NCBI GenBank assembly: GCA_001949185.1
Contig: BDGG01000011.1
Coordinates: 1,751,954-1,810,422 of the forward strand
DNA: 58,469 nt
DNA from: Ramazzottius varieornatus
Taxonomy: Eukaryota; Tardigrada; Eutardigrada; Parachela; Ramazzottiidae
Direction: 5' to 3'
Each line of letters begins with the position of its first letter. Position 1 is the stretch's first letter. The position numbers and the translations under genes are program-made. The notes under the pieces were generated by a model. The model saw nothing but the letters and a program-made list of their open reading frames with translations, was not told where the DNA came from and did not search any database. Below are positions 10,617 to 20,749 of this stretch, one piece after another.

Positions 10617-12167
10617 ATGGGGATACTAAGAAGGAAACAACATGACATGTCCATATCACGAGCCGGTATCAAACATCGGAATTTACTGGAACAGCCTGAT
10701 GTGTATTTTCATGGACCACTAAGCTTCAAAATCGACGGAGTGAGTAGGCGCTGCCACACTGGGCTTGTATGAAGCTTACCTGATGAATACTGTTTGGCAG
10801 AAATACAGAAGCTGTTTAGGACTACTACGTCCCGGTCATTTATCCATACGCCACCGGAAGCACTTGGAAAAGGTACTGTACCACACCAACTGAACAGACA
10901 TACCGGTGTAACACTTGTCGAACCTGAGCTCCTCAACTTGAGATCTCATATCAACAACACAGCCGGCCAGATTCGATACCCACCCCGCTCGACCAACGCC
11001 CATCCGCGCCCTCTGGCCACAACCTCAAAGAGCGTTATATCCAAGCGCGGCCACGACGACCCCAACTCGGACGAAATCACGGTCCTACCCGACAACGATG
11101 ACGACCAAGGCGAGACCCGTACTTTCCTGAGCTCCAACGACTCGCAACAGCCCACATCACATCCCGTCACCCATCCCGCTTATCAAACCTCCACCAGCAG
11201 CAAACTCAGAGCCAGAAGACTCTCCACCAGTCAACCGAAGACACACTACGGTGAAATTTCTCCATACAAGACGAGCCGAAGAACTCGAAAGAGATCGTTA
11301 CAACGCAAGCCACAATTTCGCCAGTCTTCGAACGCGCGTCAGCTGCCCAAAACCAACCTGGCCTTATACTGTCCCCGGTAGCTGACAAGAAACCATTAGT
11401 TGTCCCATCACAGTCTCACGACAACGAAGCGGCTTCGAGTCAAGTTACTATGTTGGCCAAGCCGATAGCAGTTCATACACCGACGAAACGAGAAGCTGAT
11501 AAGCCATCAGTCCGAGCATCTACCGAGAATATTCATCAAGCCAGTCAGCCGCAACCAGCGCCATGTGCTGTACATAAGCCAGCTTCGCAGTCCACTTCAG
11601 TCGCTTCACAAACGTCCCAAGCGTCAGTACAGTCCGCAGCTTCAAAATCGTCATCGGCCTCTTCAGCGCACAGTACCGTTCCGCCTCCACAACACACTTG
11701 TCCGATTCCGCCGCCACCACCGCCTCCAGCCGTAGTGAAGAGCCAACCGCTCAAGACCGTGGTGAATGCGAACGGACAGCGTGGTATGGTCAACAAAAAG
11801 CCAACAACCGTCACTGTGAGTGCGGCCAAAGGCGCAATGACTAAGCTACCTGACCGTCGAACTCAGTTCGTACCAGAGAAGAACTTGTTCCGAATTGCAC
11901 TGGAATGCGAGGAGAAAGCGACTCCAGCTGCGACAGATGAGGAAGTCATCCAAGACTCGTCGGAGCTGGCTTCGCACTTTAAGGGAAATATCAAGTCGCG
12001 AATTGCCTTCCTGGAAGTAAACGAACCTCCCACAAAAGCTGGTAGGTCGATCTGTGTTTTCAAGGAAACTTTACGGCGGGTAGTAATTGCGCTACAGGAC
12101 ATCGTTTCTTTATTTTAGCTGCGCCTAACTATTCGCGACCACACAAAAAGGATTTCATGGGTGAGTT
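10617..12167 (+). CDS. multi-exon proline/serine-rich protein, model unresolved
   Basis: A likely first exon runs from ATG 10617 to 10739 (41 codons, including VYFHGPLSFKIDG). It is followed by a 61-bp intron (GTGAGT...TTTGGCAG) and a phase-0 exon 10801-10872 (YRSCLGLLRPGHLSIRH). These two pieces resemble the first strands of a PH-type domain, which is only a weak suggestion. The later coding sequence is low complexity: acidic (PDNDDDQGE), then EELERDRYNASHNFASL, then Ser/Pro/Gln-rich with a CPIPPPPPPP stretch near 11700 that could bind profilin, SH3, WW or EVH1 domains. The coding frame moves 0 to 1 to 2 between 11100 and 11400, so at least two more introns or indels exist there that I could not settle. 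A last visible exon (GCGCCTAACTATTCG, 12119-12167) follows a Trp-free exon ending near 12042. The 3' end is not found. Confidence 0.45.
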
Positions 12168-12561
12168 GGCGGAGCGCCCGAAAATTCGTCGGCAGTTGGT
12201 GGAAAAAACTTGCTGGTAGCTGGTCGAAAATATCTTCGCACATGGTCGACCGTTAACGCTGATTGGGTGCAGACAGCGGAATTTGATCTTGTATACTAAG
12301 TTGGTTCGTTGTCTGTTACTTTCGATTCGAGCCTAGTTATGTTCGGCTATTCATACTATTCACCCGCGTTCGTCAGCGTGGCTGCGCGGACGAACTTCGT
12401 GGCTTGCTTGGACTCTTACAGTCGCTGATAATTTTAAGTTGTCGTTTCAACTTTTCAATTCCTTCTGTTCAACACCGCTTTGATAAATTAGGATACAGGC
12501 AATCAATCGTTCCGCAGGATACCGAAACTCAGGTTGAAAAATTTTTCGTCGTAGTATGATA

Positions 12562-13208
12562 CTATCTTTGGTAGCTGCCGTTCTGAGAGGAACCATAACC
12601 GTTGTTTGATGAACTATCAGAGCCGTAGCTATGGCTCTTCGATCCGTAAGAGCTACCCGAGTGTCCGTATGGTACAGACTACGAAGAAAAACCAAAGTCG
12701 TTTCTGCGTACAGTCCCAATTTTTGTACCTGTAGACTGAGGGACGCTGCAAAATTCTTCCACTTGCGTCTGTCAGTTAAATGTAAATGAACTTACTGGCA
12801 CAGCAGGATAAGATACAACAGGTGGCAGGCCTGGTGCATAAGGTAGTCCAGGCGAAGCTGGAATGCCTGGGGAATATGGCAAGCCGGGACTGGCAGGAAT
12901 GCCAGGGGAGTACGGCAGACCTGGCGAAGGTGGTAGACCCGGTGCGTAAGGAAGACCTGGCGCCGGTGGGAGGCCCGGAGCGGGTGGTAGGCCGGGTGCT
13001 CCGGGTAGCCCGGGGGCAGGTGGGAGACCAGGTGCCCCGGGTAGTCCGGGCGCTGGTGGCAGACCAGGAGCAGGAGGTAATCCGGGAGCTCCGGGCAGGC
13101 CGGGTGCGGGTGGAAGACCTGGTGCTGGAGGGAGGCCTGGTGCTCCTGGAAGACCAGGTGCGGGTGGAAGGCCAGGGGAAGGAGGAAGACCGGGTGCACC
13201 GGGAAGAC
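12562..13208 (-). CDS. Pro-Gly-Leu repeat structural protein, 3' part
   Basis: The minus strand of 13208-12796 has no stop in one frame. It encodes about 137 residues of tandem proline-rich repeats of the form (P/G)APGLP, for example [16 protein letters not shown], becoming PYAPGLP and PASPGLP towards the 3' side. A GTAAGT donor joins in phase 0 to exon 12678-12562 (acceptor CTTCGTAG). That exon adds a Gly/Ser/Tyr/Asn-rich tail ([19 protein letters not shown]) and a TAG stop. The composition is elastin-, spidroin- or cuticle-like, so an extracellular structural role is inferred. The plus strand also reads as Gly-X-Y, but that frame has internal stops. The exon begins at acceptor TTCATAG and needs one upstream nucleotide. 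The signal-peptide exon is not identified; a MITE (13227-13567) lies immediately upstream. Confidence 0.65.
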
Positions 13209-13226
13209 CTATGAAGGATTAATCTA

Positions 13227-13567
13227 CCTCACACCAGAGGGCGAAGTAGAATTCGTCACACTTTTTACAGTCTGGTCGCTCGAAATCTGGTACCTGATTT
13301 TGCGATTTCAAAATAAAGAAATCGTGCAAAATTAACGATACTGCGAGCCATACCGACACAGCCGGTCCACATGCGGGTTGATTACTTGATCACACCAGTA
13401 AAGCTACGGTGTAATTTATGCGTAATGTAATTTCGGCCTTGGCTTGTCGTGCTGTATGGCGAATATGTATCAGACTTCAAAATAAAATCGGAGAAATAGG
13501 TACCAGATTTCGATCGACCTGACTGTACAAGGCAAGAAATGCATTCGCTCCTGTGATGGTGTGGTCT
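13227..13567. mobile_element. TA-flanked MITE, about 341 bp, long terminal inverted repeats
   Basis: The left arm (from CCTCACACCAGAGG at 13227) and the complement of the right arm (AGACCACACCATCAC) are inverted copies over about 95 bp. They include the shared block AGATTTCGAKCGACCWGACTG near 13275 and 13515. TA lies on both sides (13225-13226 and 13568-13569). No coding capacity is visible. The element sits directly upstream of the splice acceptor of the Pro-Gly-Leu repeat exon. Confidence 0.75.
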
Positions 13568-13674
13568 TACGGCACTATTCAACGGTAGTTGAGGTAAGGT
13601 GATCGCCACAAGGGATGCACTTCTGCACCGAACGACTGTCAAACTAATCCTTTCGTCTCGTAATAAATTCACTC

Positions 13675-13971
13675 GTGTTAATTAAACCTTCCCCAATCGG
13701 GGAATGTAAAGTACTCGCCTCAAATAAAGCGTTGTTTTCTCTCTCTTGGTCTAGAAGCAGCTCTGCAAATCCTGAATCCACATACGTATCACCAACAGAT
13801 TCCGGTTGCAGCGGATTGACACACGCGTCCCCTCTGGACTCCGAGCGCAGCGTACCAGCTTCTGTCCTGTCGCCAGGTGCTGGTGACAGTGGCTCTCCCA
13901 ACTCTCAGTTGGCCGATCCCATTATCGCGACTGAGTGTAAAATAACAAGGTTTGAAAGAAGATCCATGTAG
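13675..13971. other. open frames on both strands, unresolved
   Basis: The plus frame (Ser/Pro-rich, SSSANPESTYVSPTDSGCSG) and the minus frame (ESVGDTYVDSGFAELLLDQE) are both open for more than 80 codons. Either could be an exon: of an upstream extension of the kinase gene on plus, or of the repeat-protein gene on minus. I cannot decide. Confidence 0.25.
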
Positions 13972-14062
13972 TGTTTGATGGTGTCCCAGCTTGTTTAAAC
14001 TTAGCCAAGGTCATGCACAGTTATAAATAAGCTCATCGGTAATTCGGTGCATATCGTTCCAG

Positions 14063-17000
14063 CGAGCCTAATGTGTGGCTTGATCGCTACACTGAAGTAA
14101 CATCTTTGGGGACTGGATCATATGGGCGCGTGTTGTAAGTGGTCAGTGTACGATATCAGTACTACCGTTTGTTGCACATTCTAACAAACCAGGCCCGGAC
14201 CAGACCTTGCGGTTATAACGGTGTCTTTAGTGCGGCGTTGGACGTGAAGAACGGGACAAAAGTGGCCGTGAAACAACAGTTCACCGACTTTAACGTCAAG
14301 GACAAGAAGGACAAACCAGTTTTAGCTCTACGAGCGTACAGAGAGCTATTGTTTTTGTGGACTTTTCGAGGCCATCCGAATGTAGGCCAACATATGCTGT
14401 TAGATCTTCTATGTCTGTCTTATGCTCTCCCTGTCTTGAGATATTATTATTTTCCTAGTTACTGGAACTGCACGATGCTTTCCCACTACCTAGTGTCGGC
14501 CAAATGGCGTATTTGTGCACTGTGACGAACAAGATGGGCCTGGACTTGGCCGACGCTTTAGAAGAGAAGTTGATCCCAACCGTGATGCGGTCTTATGTTC
14601 TGTACAATATTCTATGCGGAATAAAGGTCAGTATCACGATTGTTTCAAGAGCGGTCCATTCTACTTCAGTTTGTATTACAGTTTCTCCACTCCGCGGACG
14701 TAATACATCGGGTACGTTATACGCAGATATTGTTCGCATAATTTTACCGTATTCCGTCGAGAGTTTCGCGCAGTTACATGACAGACCATAAAAGAATCCG
14801 CGGGAGCTGTTGACTGAGCCATGGTCACCCGGGGCATAGTTTATAGGCCTGTCATGTGACTGCGCGAAACTTTCGAGGGAATAAAGTGATGTATTACGGT
14901 GTCGGTGCTCAGCTACTTTATATGGTCCAGCGAATGCACGGAAACCTAATAGTTGGTGACTACCAATCGGCAGCCGAGACGGACACCTTTTCTGTCGCGA
15001 CGTGACACTACAGACCGAAAGAGAAGAAAAATCACAAAAACAAAGACTGAAACTTGCTCGGATATGACCGACGGGTCCTGATCAGTGTGGTAGTTACTGT
15101 GCGATACTACACAGTGCGTATTTTGATCATGTACCAGACAACATAAGTCCACTAATGTGGTCTACATGGACTGCGCCATAGAAGTGCATCCCCACCCGTG
15201 ACTACATGGTCTCGTCGTATCGATCGACGTTATGTTACGTCACGTGAAAGTGGATAGGGATGCACTTTGTGCATTGTAGATAGAAGCTCATTCACAAATG
15301 CGATTTTTGTACTGGGTGGGCCGCAGTGAACCATGTGAGTAAATGGTGCTCATTTATAAATCGGAAAATTGACAAATCATTCACTACAAAAGTACTGTGA
15401 TTTCGCTCTGAACAGTCGTGGGTACTTTCGGGAGCCTTTTTCATCTGGTCCGATCCGGGAACTACGATCGGCGAACGAAAATCGAAGGAAAAAAAGGTTG
15501 AAAAGTACGTTCAAGTAGGAAGAAAACCAGGGCCGTCGCGGCCTGTATCGGATGGAGCAAACTTTTGGTTATGGGACGGTCTCGGTAAACAACAATAACA
15601 CTATTTTGATTTGATTGATGAATTACTATGGTGCCACAAAACTGCACTGATATTAGATGGCATGTGTCCAAAGTGCCCTTCAGAATCCAAAAGCTGGTTC
15701 CGGCAGCTGCTCACTCAATGGATTCTCGAGAAAGCACTAATGTGTCCCATTACGTCGAGCAGTTTCGTTCAACGGCTACCGAGATAAACCCAAAAAACAC
15801 CTTTTTGTCAACTTTAAGGCTGCATAACTGACCGTTAATCAGATTGATGGATATGCCCATTCGGTCATTGTTTTTGCAAATGAATAGCTCTACAAATTGT
15901 ACCTGATAATCTTGGTTGATTGATTGACCAGTTTTTTCTTCCTGCTCCAGACAGTCGTATTCATCGCACTTCACGCATAGACATAATCATACCTCAAAGC
16001 AAGAGACGAAGGTAGCAAGCTTGGATTTATAAATAGGTGAGGACCATATCGAGGCTAAGAGTACGAGATTACCCCGACCGACATCAGATTTTTTTGGCCT
16101 ACCTTACTCAACCGATGTCAAGAAAGTCTGAGTCCATAATTCCCACAATACTAGTGAGCATAAGTAAAAGCACAGAAATGATAACAGCCATACTCATGTT
16201 AGCGGAGGAAGAGCTACTCTTGATCGGCGAAGAAGTCCATATCGTCCCCATCGTCTAACTCCTCGCAGGTGTGGCTCTTTTCCGTTCCACCAGATTCTGA
16301 AGGGCACATTGGACACATGCGATCTAATATCAGTGCAGTTTTGTGGCACCATGGTAATTCATCAATCAAATCAAAATAGTGTTATTGTTGTTTACCGAGA
16401 CCTTCCCATAACCAAAAGTTTGCTCCATCCGATAGAGGCCGCGACGGCCCTGAAGAAAACTATACGATTCGCTTTTGCATTACAGTCGTCGGCTACGAAC
16501 GAATGATTTGAGCACTGCCAAACGTAGGTCAAATCAGGTACTTCCATGTCGCTGCTCGAGTTTAATCAGCCCTGACATGTAACGATATGGCACCTTTCAC
16601 GATGGTGCCTGCCAAGCCAGTCAACAGACCATGGGTTTCCGTGATGGTGGCTGACTTTGAACCCCTACACGAAGGTACTGGGGCCAGCGCAGCACTGACC
16701 TAATTTCTGCTGAACAGCTGCCAATTCCGCCGGTGGATCGGGTGGGGGGGGGGGTTGAGGGCATATGGTCTCGATCTTGTACGAGGTCCCATGAGTCTTG
16801 TGGTATCAGTGTTACTTTACGGTGATCCTTCGCCTAGACTGATCCTGGTATTGCAACTCGTAGGACTTGAAACCGTCGAACATTGGAATTTCGCTCGACG
16901 GCGACAAGAATATTATCGACGTTCGCCTTCTTGATTTTGGCTTGGTCCGAAAGCTCAAAGTCGAAATGTCGTACTTGGTGCAGGCGATGTGGTATCGCGC

Positions 17001-18049
17001 ACCAGAAGTATGGCTTCACCCTGGGTCATATGGGAAACCTGGTAAGGCCTCCTACAGTAGTTTTCGTCCTATTTTTTTCAGGCTTCTTATCGATGTTATG
17101 CTTTTGCAGTATTTCGCTGTCGACTGTGTGACTAATAATTCGTTGCATTGGCAGACAGTTGATTCTTTCCTTGTTTTGCAGTCGACATATGGTCGGTTGG
17201 GTGTATTCTAGGAGAATTGATTGGTGGACAAGTTTTGATGCGAGGGGGCACAGGTATTTTACGTCTCGTTATCTGTTTCTTGACAATACATATCCAGTAT
17301 AGATGCTCGAAACCCCATCTTGGTTATGCCTTGCGCTAAAAATATCATCATTGACAGCTACGGGAGATCAGCTGAAGACAATTCACAAACACCTTGGACA
17401 AGTGGATAAATGTTACCTAGAAACTGTGGACGTTTTCGTAAGTTTTCGAACTTTTGACAGTTGTGGCGGCAAATCAGCTTTTGCATGAAACGACGGCTTG
17501 TAAAAGGATTCGGCAACTCTGTTTTTGACATGTTGCTGTTTCTCAGTATCGTCAAGTGCTGAACAGCCCACCAGCCGTGTACACCCCTATATCCACATTC
17601 TTGCGTGATGCAACCGCCCAAGGTATCAGTTTGATATTCTTTATACATGTCAAGGGTGTTGGCCAGAGTCCGAGGCAGGTACACGCGCCTGACCTATTTA
17701 CCGGTCTGGAGAAAATTTCCGGCCACCGGCCGAAAGCGCCACCGCTTCGATTTGATTGGTCAGTTTTGCTGACAGTAGCCGCTTTCGGCCGGTGGCCGGA
17801 AATTAGGCCAGGCGCGTGTATTACCAAATATATCTTACTTTCGCAGAACTGGACCTTCTTAACCACTTACTATTGTGGATTCCGGAAGAGCGGCTGACTT
17901 CCGCTGACTGCTTGAAACATTCCTACTTTTCGAACATAGTAGAGAAGAAGGGCGATGGAGAGGTCTTCAGTGGAAGTCTTCCCGATGTAGCCTTTGAAGA
18001 CTGGAACGATAAGACACCAAAGTTTTGGAGGAGTAAGCTTACTTTTTAA
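14063..18049 (+). CDS. divergent p38-like MAP kinase, about nine exons
   Basis: Exons (plus): 14063-14134 (RYTEVTSLGTGSYGRV, glycine loop), 14231-14381 (KVAVKQQ lysine and AYREL of helix C), 14459-14626 (VTNKMGLDLADALEEK), possibly 14913-14951, 16864-17041 (DLKPSNIGIS, DFGLVRK, MWYRAPE), 17182-17253 (VDIWSVGCILGELIGG), 17358-17437, 17547-17622 and 17847-18049 (ELDLLNHLLLWIPEERLTS, stop). The joins I could test keep phase. Order and spacing match p38-type MAP kinases, cytoplasmic and nuclear stress kinases activated on a TGY motif. Here the TGY position reads Ser-Tyr-Leu (16969-16977) and ATRW reads QAMW, so normal dual phosphorylation cannot occur. The HRD catalytic-loop exon is not clear: 14913-14951 gives YMVQRMHGNLI before DLKPSN, lacking HRD. 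The protein is therefore a noncanonical kinase or pseudokinase. The first exon with the start Met is not found. Introns hold three transposable elements. Confidence 0.75.
14752..14881. mobile_element. MITE family A, copy 2 (intron of kinase gene)
   Basis: The element is 130 bp with about 40-bp terminal inverted repeats: TTCCGTCGAGAGTTTCGCGC at the left, and the complement of GCGCGAAACTTTCGAGGGAA at the right. TA flanks both ends (14750-14751 and 14882-14883). It is the same family as 4022-4148 and lies 31 bp upstream of the tentative catalytic-loop exon of the kinase. Confidence 0.85.
15529..16451. mobile_element. long-TIR element in kinase intron, about 920 bp
   Basis: Arms 15529-15688 and 16292-16451 are reverse complements over about 160 bp at over 90% by eye (shared AGGGCCGTCGCGGCC ends and CAGAATC inner ends). 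The interior of about 600 bp has only short frames and no transposase. Long arms with little interior resemble foldback or non-autonomous DNA elements. I did not identify a clear target duplication. Confidence 0.85.
17682..17818. mobile_element. TA-flanked palindromic MITE in kinase intron 8
   Basis: TA at 17680-17681 and 17819-17820 flanks arms starting CACGCGCCTG. Both arms carry TTCCGGCCACCGGCCGAAAG. The left arm has an extra segment of about 20 bp (TTTACCGGTCTGGAGAAA). The element fills most of the intron between the exons ending 17622 and starting 17847. Confidence 0.85.
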
Positions 18050-18096
18050 TACGTGATGCAGACCACTGCACTGAACTAAGTCTCACAGTAAAGAAG

Positions 18097-18179
18097 GCAC
18101 TTTTCTGCCCGTGATCACGCAGTATCGCGCATCATTGATCAAAGAATTATAACAGATCACGGGTAGGGAAACACTTTTT
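18097..18179. repeat. short inverted repeat
   Basis: GGCACTTTTCTGCCCGTGATC and the complement of GATCACGGGTAGGGAAACAC form imperfect arms around a 40-nt centre, just 3' of the kinase stop codon. It could be a small MITE or a hairpin in the kinase 3' UTR. Confidence 0.55.
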
Positions 18180-20536
18180 TTAATGTGGCTCTTTCACCAT
18201 CATTCTGTTGCAAAACATTTTGAACCGAGTATCCAATTACGGAGTTTAGGTTGGATCAGCAAACAAATCACACTCATCAGAAACAAACTTTCCGAAGATG
18301 TGTCCCCTCAAAGCAAGAAGCATTCAGCGGACTGCACTATTGGGATGCCAGCATCGCACTATACACCAGCTACTACCAAGAAAAACGACCGTAGAGAATG
18401 AAAACTGACAATTTTGACCGTGGGCTTGACGATGAATTGACTGGAAACATAAATTCGTTATGTCGCCATTGTGAAATGTATTCGAGGTAGACTTAAGTCT
18501 GGCTACAAGCTGTTCGCTTCGCCTTCGGCTCGCTCGCAGCTTATCGATGATGTAGAAAAACGGAAACGGAGAGCGGCAGTGCAAATATTGAAAGGTTTGG
18601 GCAGTTCGGACAGCGAAGATCCCGTAGGCTCGCTCTAAACATAGTGGACTCACGACGGAACGTTCGAGTGCAAAAATTCAGGCCATAGAAATACTTCGAT
18701 GTTGTTTGATTTCAAACCTAATTTTTTTATCAGATATAAAGTGATACCCGGAAAGTTTGTCACGGCTTTTGACGTTCGCGCTTGAAGACCAATGTCTTGA
18801 AACCGTAACCAAGCTTATTAGGATAGCCACTTTTCGGTTAGTGATGTTGGCATGTATAAATATCATATTAAATTAGAGCCTATTAGATGCTTTTTGCATC
18901 TAACATATCACATTAACATTTATTAGATACTCGATCGAGGTGGGATATTTTTCAATTCTAAATTAGATGGGAGCCAGAACGGAAGATATTATATTTAAAT
19001 CAACTAGCAGGGCGCTCTATATCAGAATTATTAACCGCGATTTCGGTTTTGGTTTGATTAAGAATAACGCTTGGATTTGCCTCATCGAAAGCTCGTGACT
19101 GTGCACTGTGCGCTGCCAGGTTCGATCTCAACGCATCATGCACCTGCACGTGAGAGCACAGTGATGAACGTTCAGGGTATAGATTGATTGTCACGCTTTG
19201 TTTGAACAGTGTAGGAATATGAGTTTCACGATTCACCTACTGTACCTACTAACAATGCGCATTCCGGAGTGTGACGCTGCTTGCTACTCCAGGTCCGGTT
19301 TTGCGTTTCCGAACGGTCTGTTTGTCGTCTCTTTTTTCATAAAATTATTTATGGAGGACAGTTCCGTGGCTTCGGTTACAGCAAAATAGAGTTATGACTG
19401 AGAAAGAAAGCTGCGTTGCCCTGTACACGCATCAGAAATATTATAATATATTATAATAAGGACCCGACGAAACAAGTTAATATATTGACATCATATTAGA
19501 TGCTCCGAGGTCGTGGCATATTACTATGTATATTAAGATTATGTTAGAAATCCGGCAGCCCGAGCTTATTAAATCAAAATTATATTACAGTAAGTCTGAA
19601 TACCCTTACGCCAACATCACTATCTTCGGTCTTCCGTGAAATCTGAGCCGAAAAAAGAAACTGTCGACTAGTTACTGGAAGTACTGCTTTCCCGGCGTAG
19701 ACTTTTAGCGAACCGATCTAGACCGATCTAGAGCCAGATTTATAGAAGACTAGGTATTCGGTGTGCCAGCTCCAAGTCGAGATACACCCGATGAAACTGT
19801 TTCACAAATGCGGCTAAAGATCCGAGAAGAATGCAATTCTTTTCTCGAGATTTCGTTCCAGTTAGGTATTCAGTACAGGAATTGCATAGCTAGCAGAAAA
19901 ATTCGAGCAGTATGTATGTTCTGTCCAACGGTTGTTCGGGTACAGCGGAAATTTTGGAACTTGTTTGTTCGGTCAGGCTGATTCCGCCAGAGTGTGGAAC
20001 CAAGCTTTCTGGAAGCATCTAACCAAAGCCACTCTCGCAGCAGTTAACTGGGTTAAGGCCATGAAACTATAGTCCTAAAACTTGCGTTTATCGCAAATAG
20101 CGGGGGAAGCGCTCACTCACCACATGAACCGCGCTGCATAGGAAAATAGAGGGGAACATGCAGAGAGACAGTGCGAAGTTAGTAGGAAGCCTTGCTTTCT
20201 ACTTCCCCTCAGACGATCAGATGGCAAGAGTGACCATCCCGCAATGTACTTCGTTGGATGAAATATTCAAACTAAATCTTACGAGAAATTTTTGGCGAAG
20301 ACAAACGAATAGCCGAAAGAATAGAGTATCGTTCGATACCAAACATAAAACCAGATAAAATTTGCACCGTACTGTGCAAGCAGTACTGTAGAGTGTCGAT
20401 GTTGCAGCCAGAATTGAGAAGGGCCAGAGAGCAGAGATTTCCGACCTGCGAGCGGTTTTCTTCTTATAACTTAATGCTTAATTGTCACACGGTTCTTGTT
20501 CTTTCGAGTTTACAAAGTCGAAAGTTTCATCCAGTA
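18180..20536. other. AT-rich repeat debris, no gene recognised
   Basis: No coding exon was recognised. The interval 18880-19600 is AT-rich and recurrently carries ATTAGATGC. A perfect small hairpin TAGATGC-TTTTT-GCATCTA lies at about 18884-18902. These look like fragments of an old AT-rich element. Confidence 0.4.
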
Positions 20537-20737
20537 CATGCACAACCGGAAATCATGGGGCCAGTAAAAGTTATGGGACCAGGCCTTTACACTACGACGG
20601 TACGGAAACACGTACGTACGTGACCGGTTCACAGTGATGCACTTTTTGACACTTTTGTACGTTTGAATTTCCATTTTGCCGTCTTTTCCGCTTGGTCCCA
20701 TAATTCTTACCGGCCCCATAATTTCCCGTCGTGCGTG
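20537..20737. mobile_element. MITE family B, copy 1 (TA-flanked, 201 bp)
   Basis: The terminal inverted repeats are about 45-50 bp. The left one contains GGGGCCAGTAAAAGTTATGG; the complement of the right one begins CACGCACGACGGGAAATTAT. TA flanks both ends (20535-20536, 20738-20739). A close copy in opposite orientation lies at 55269-55465, and a degraded one ends at 24046. Confidence 0.85.
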
Positions 20738-20749
20738 TACGGTTTGTAC

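Noticed and set aside
12786-13214. Plus-strand collagen-like Gly-X-Y reading
   Set aside because: That frame contains internal TAA codons, whereas the minus frame is open throughout and splices cleanly to a downstream exon.
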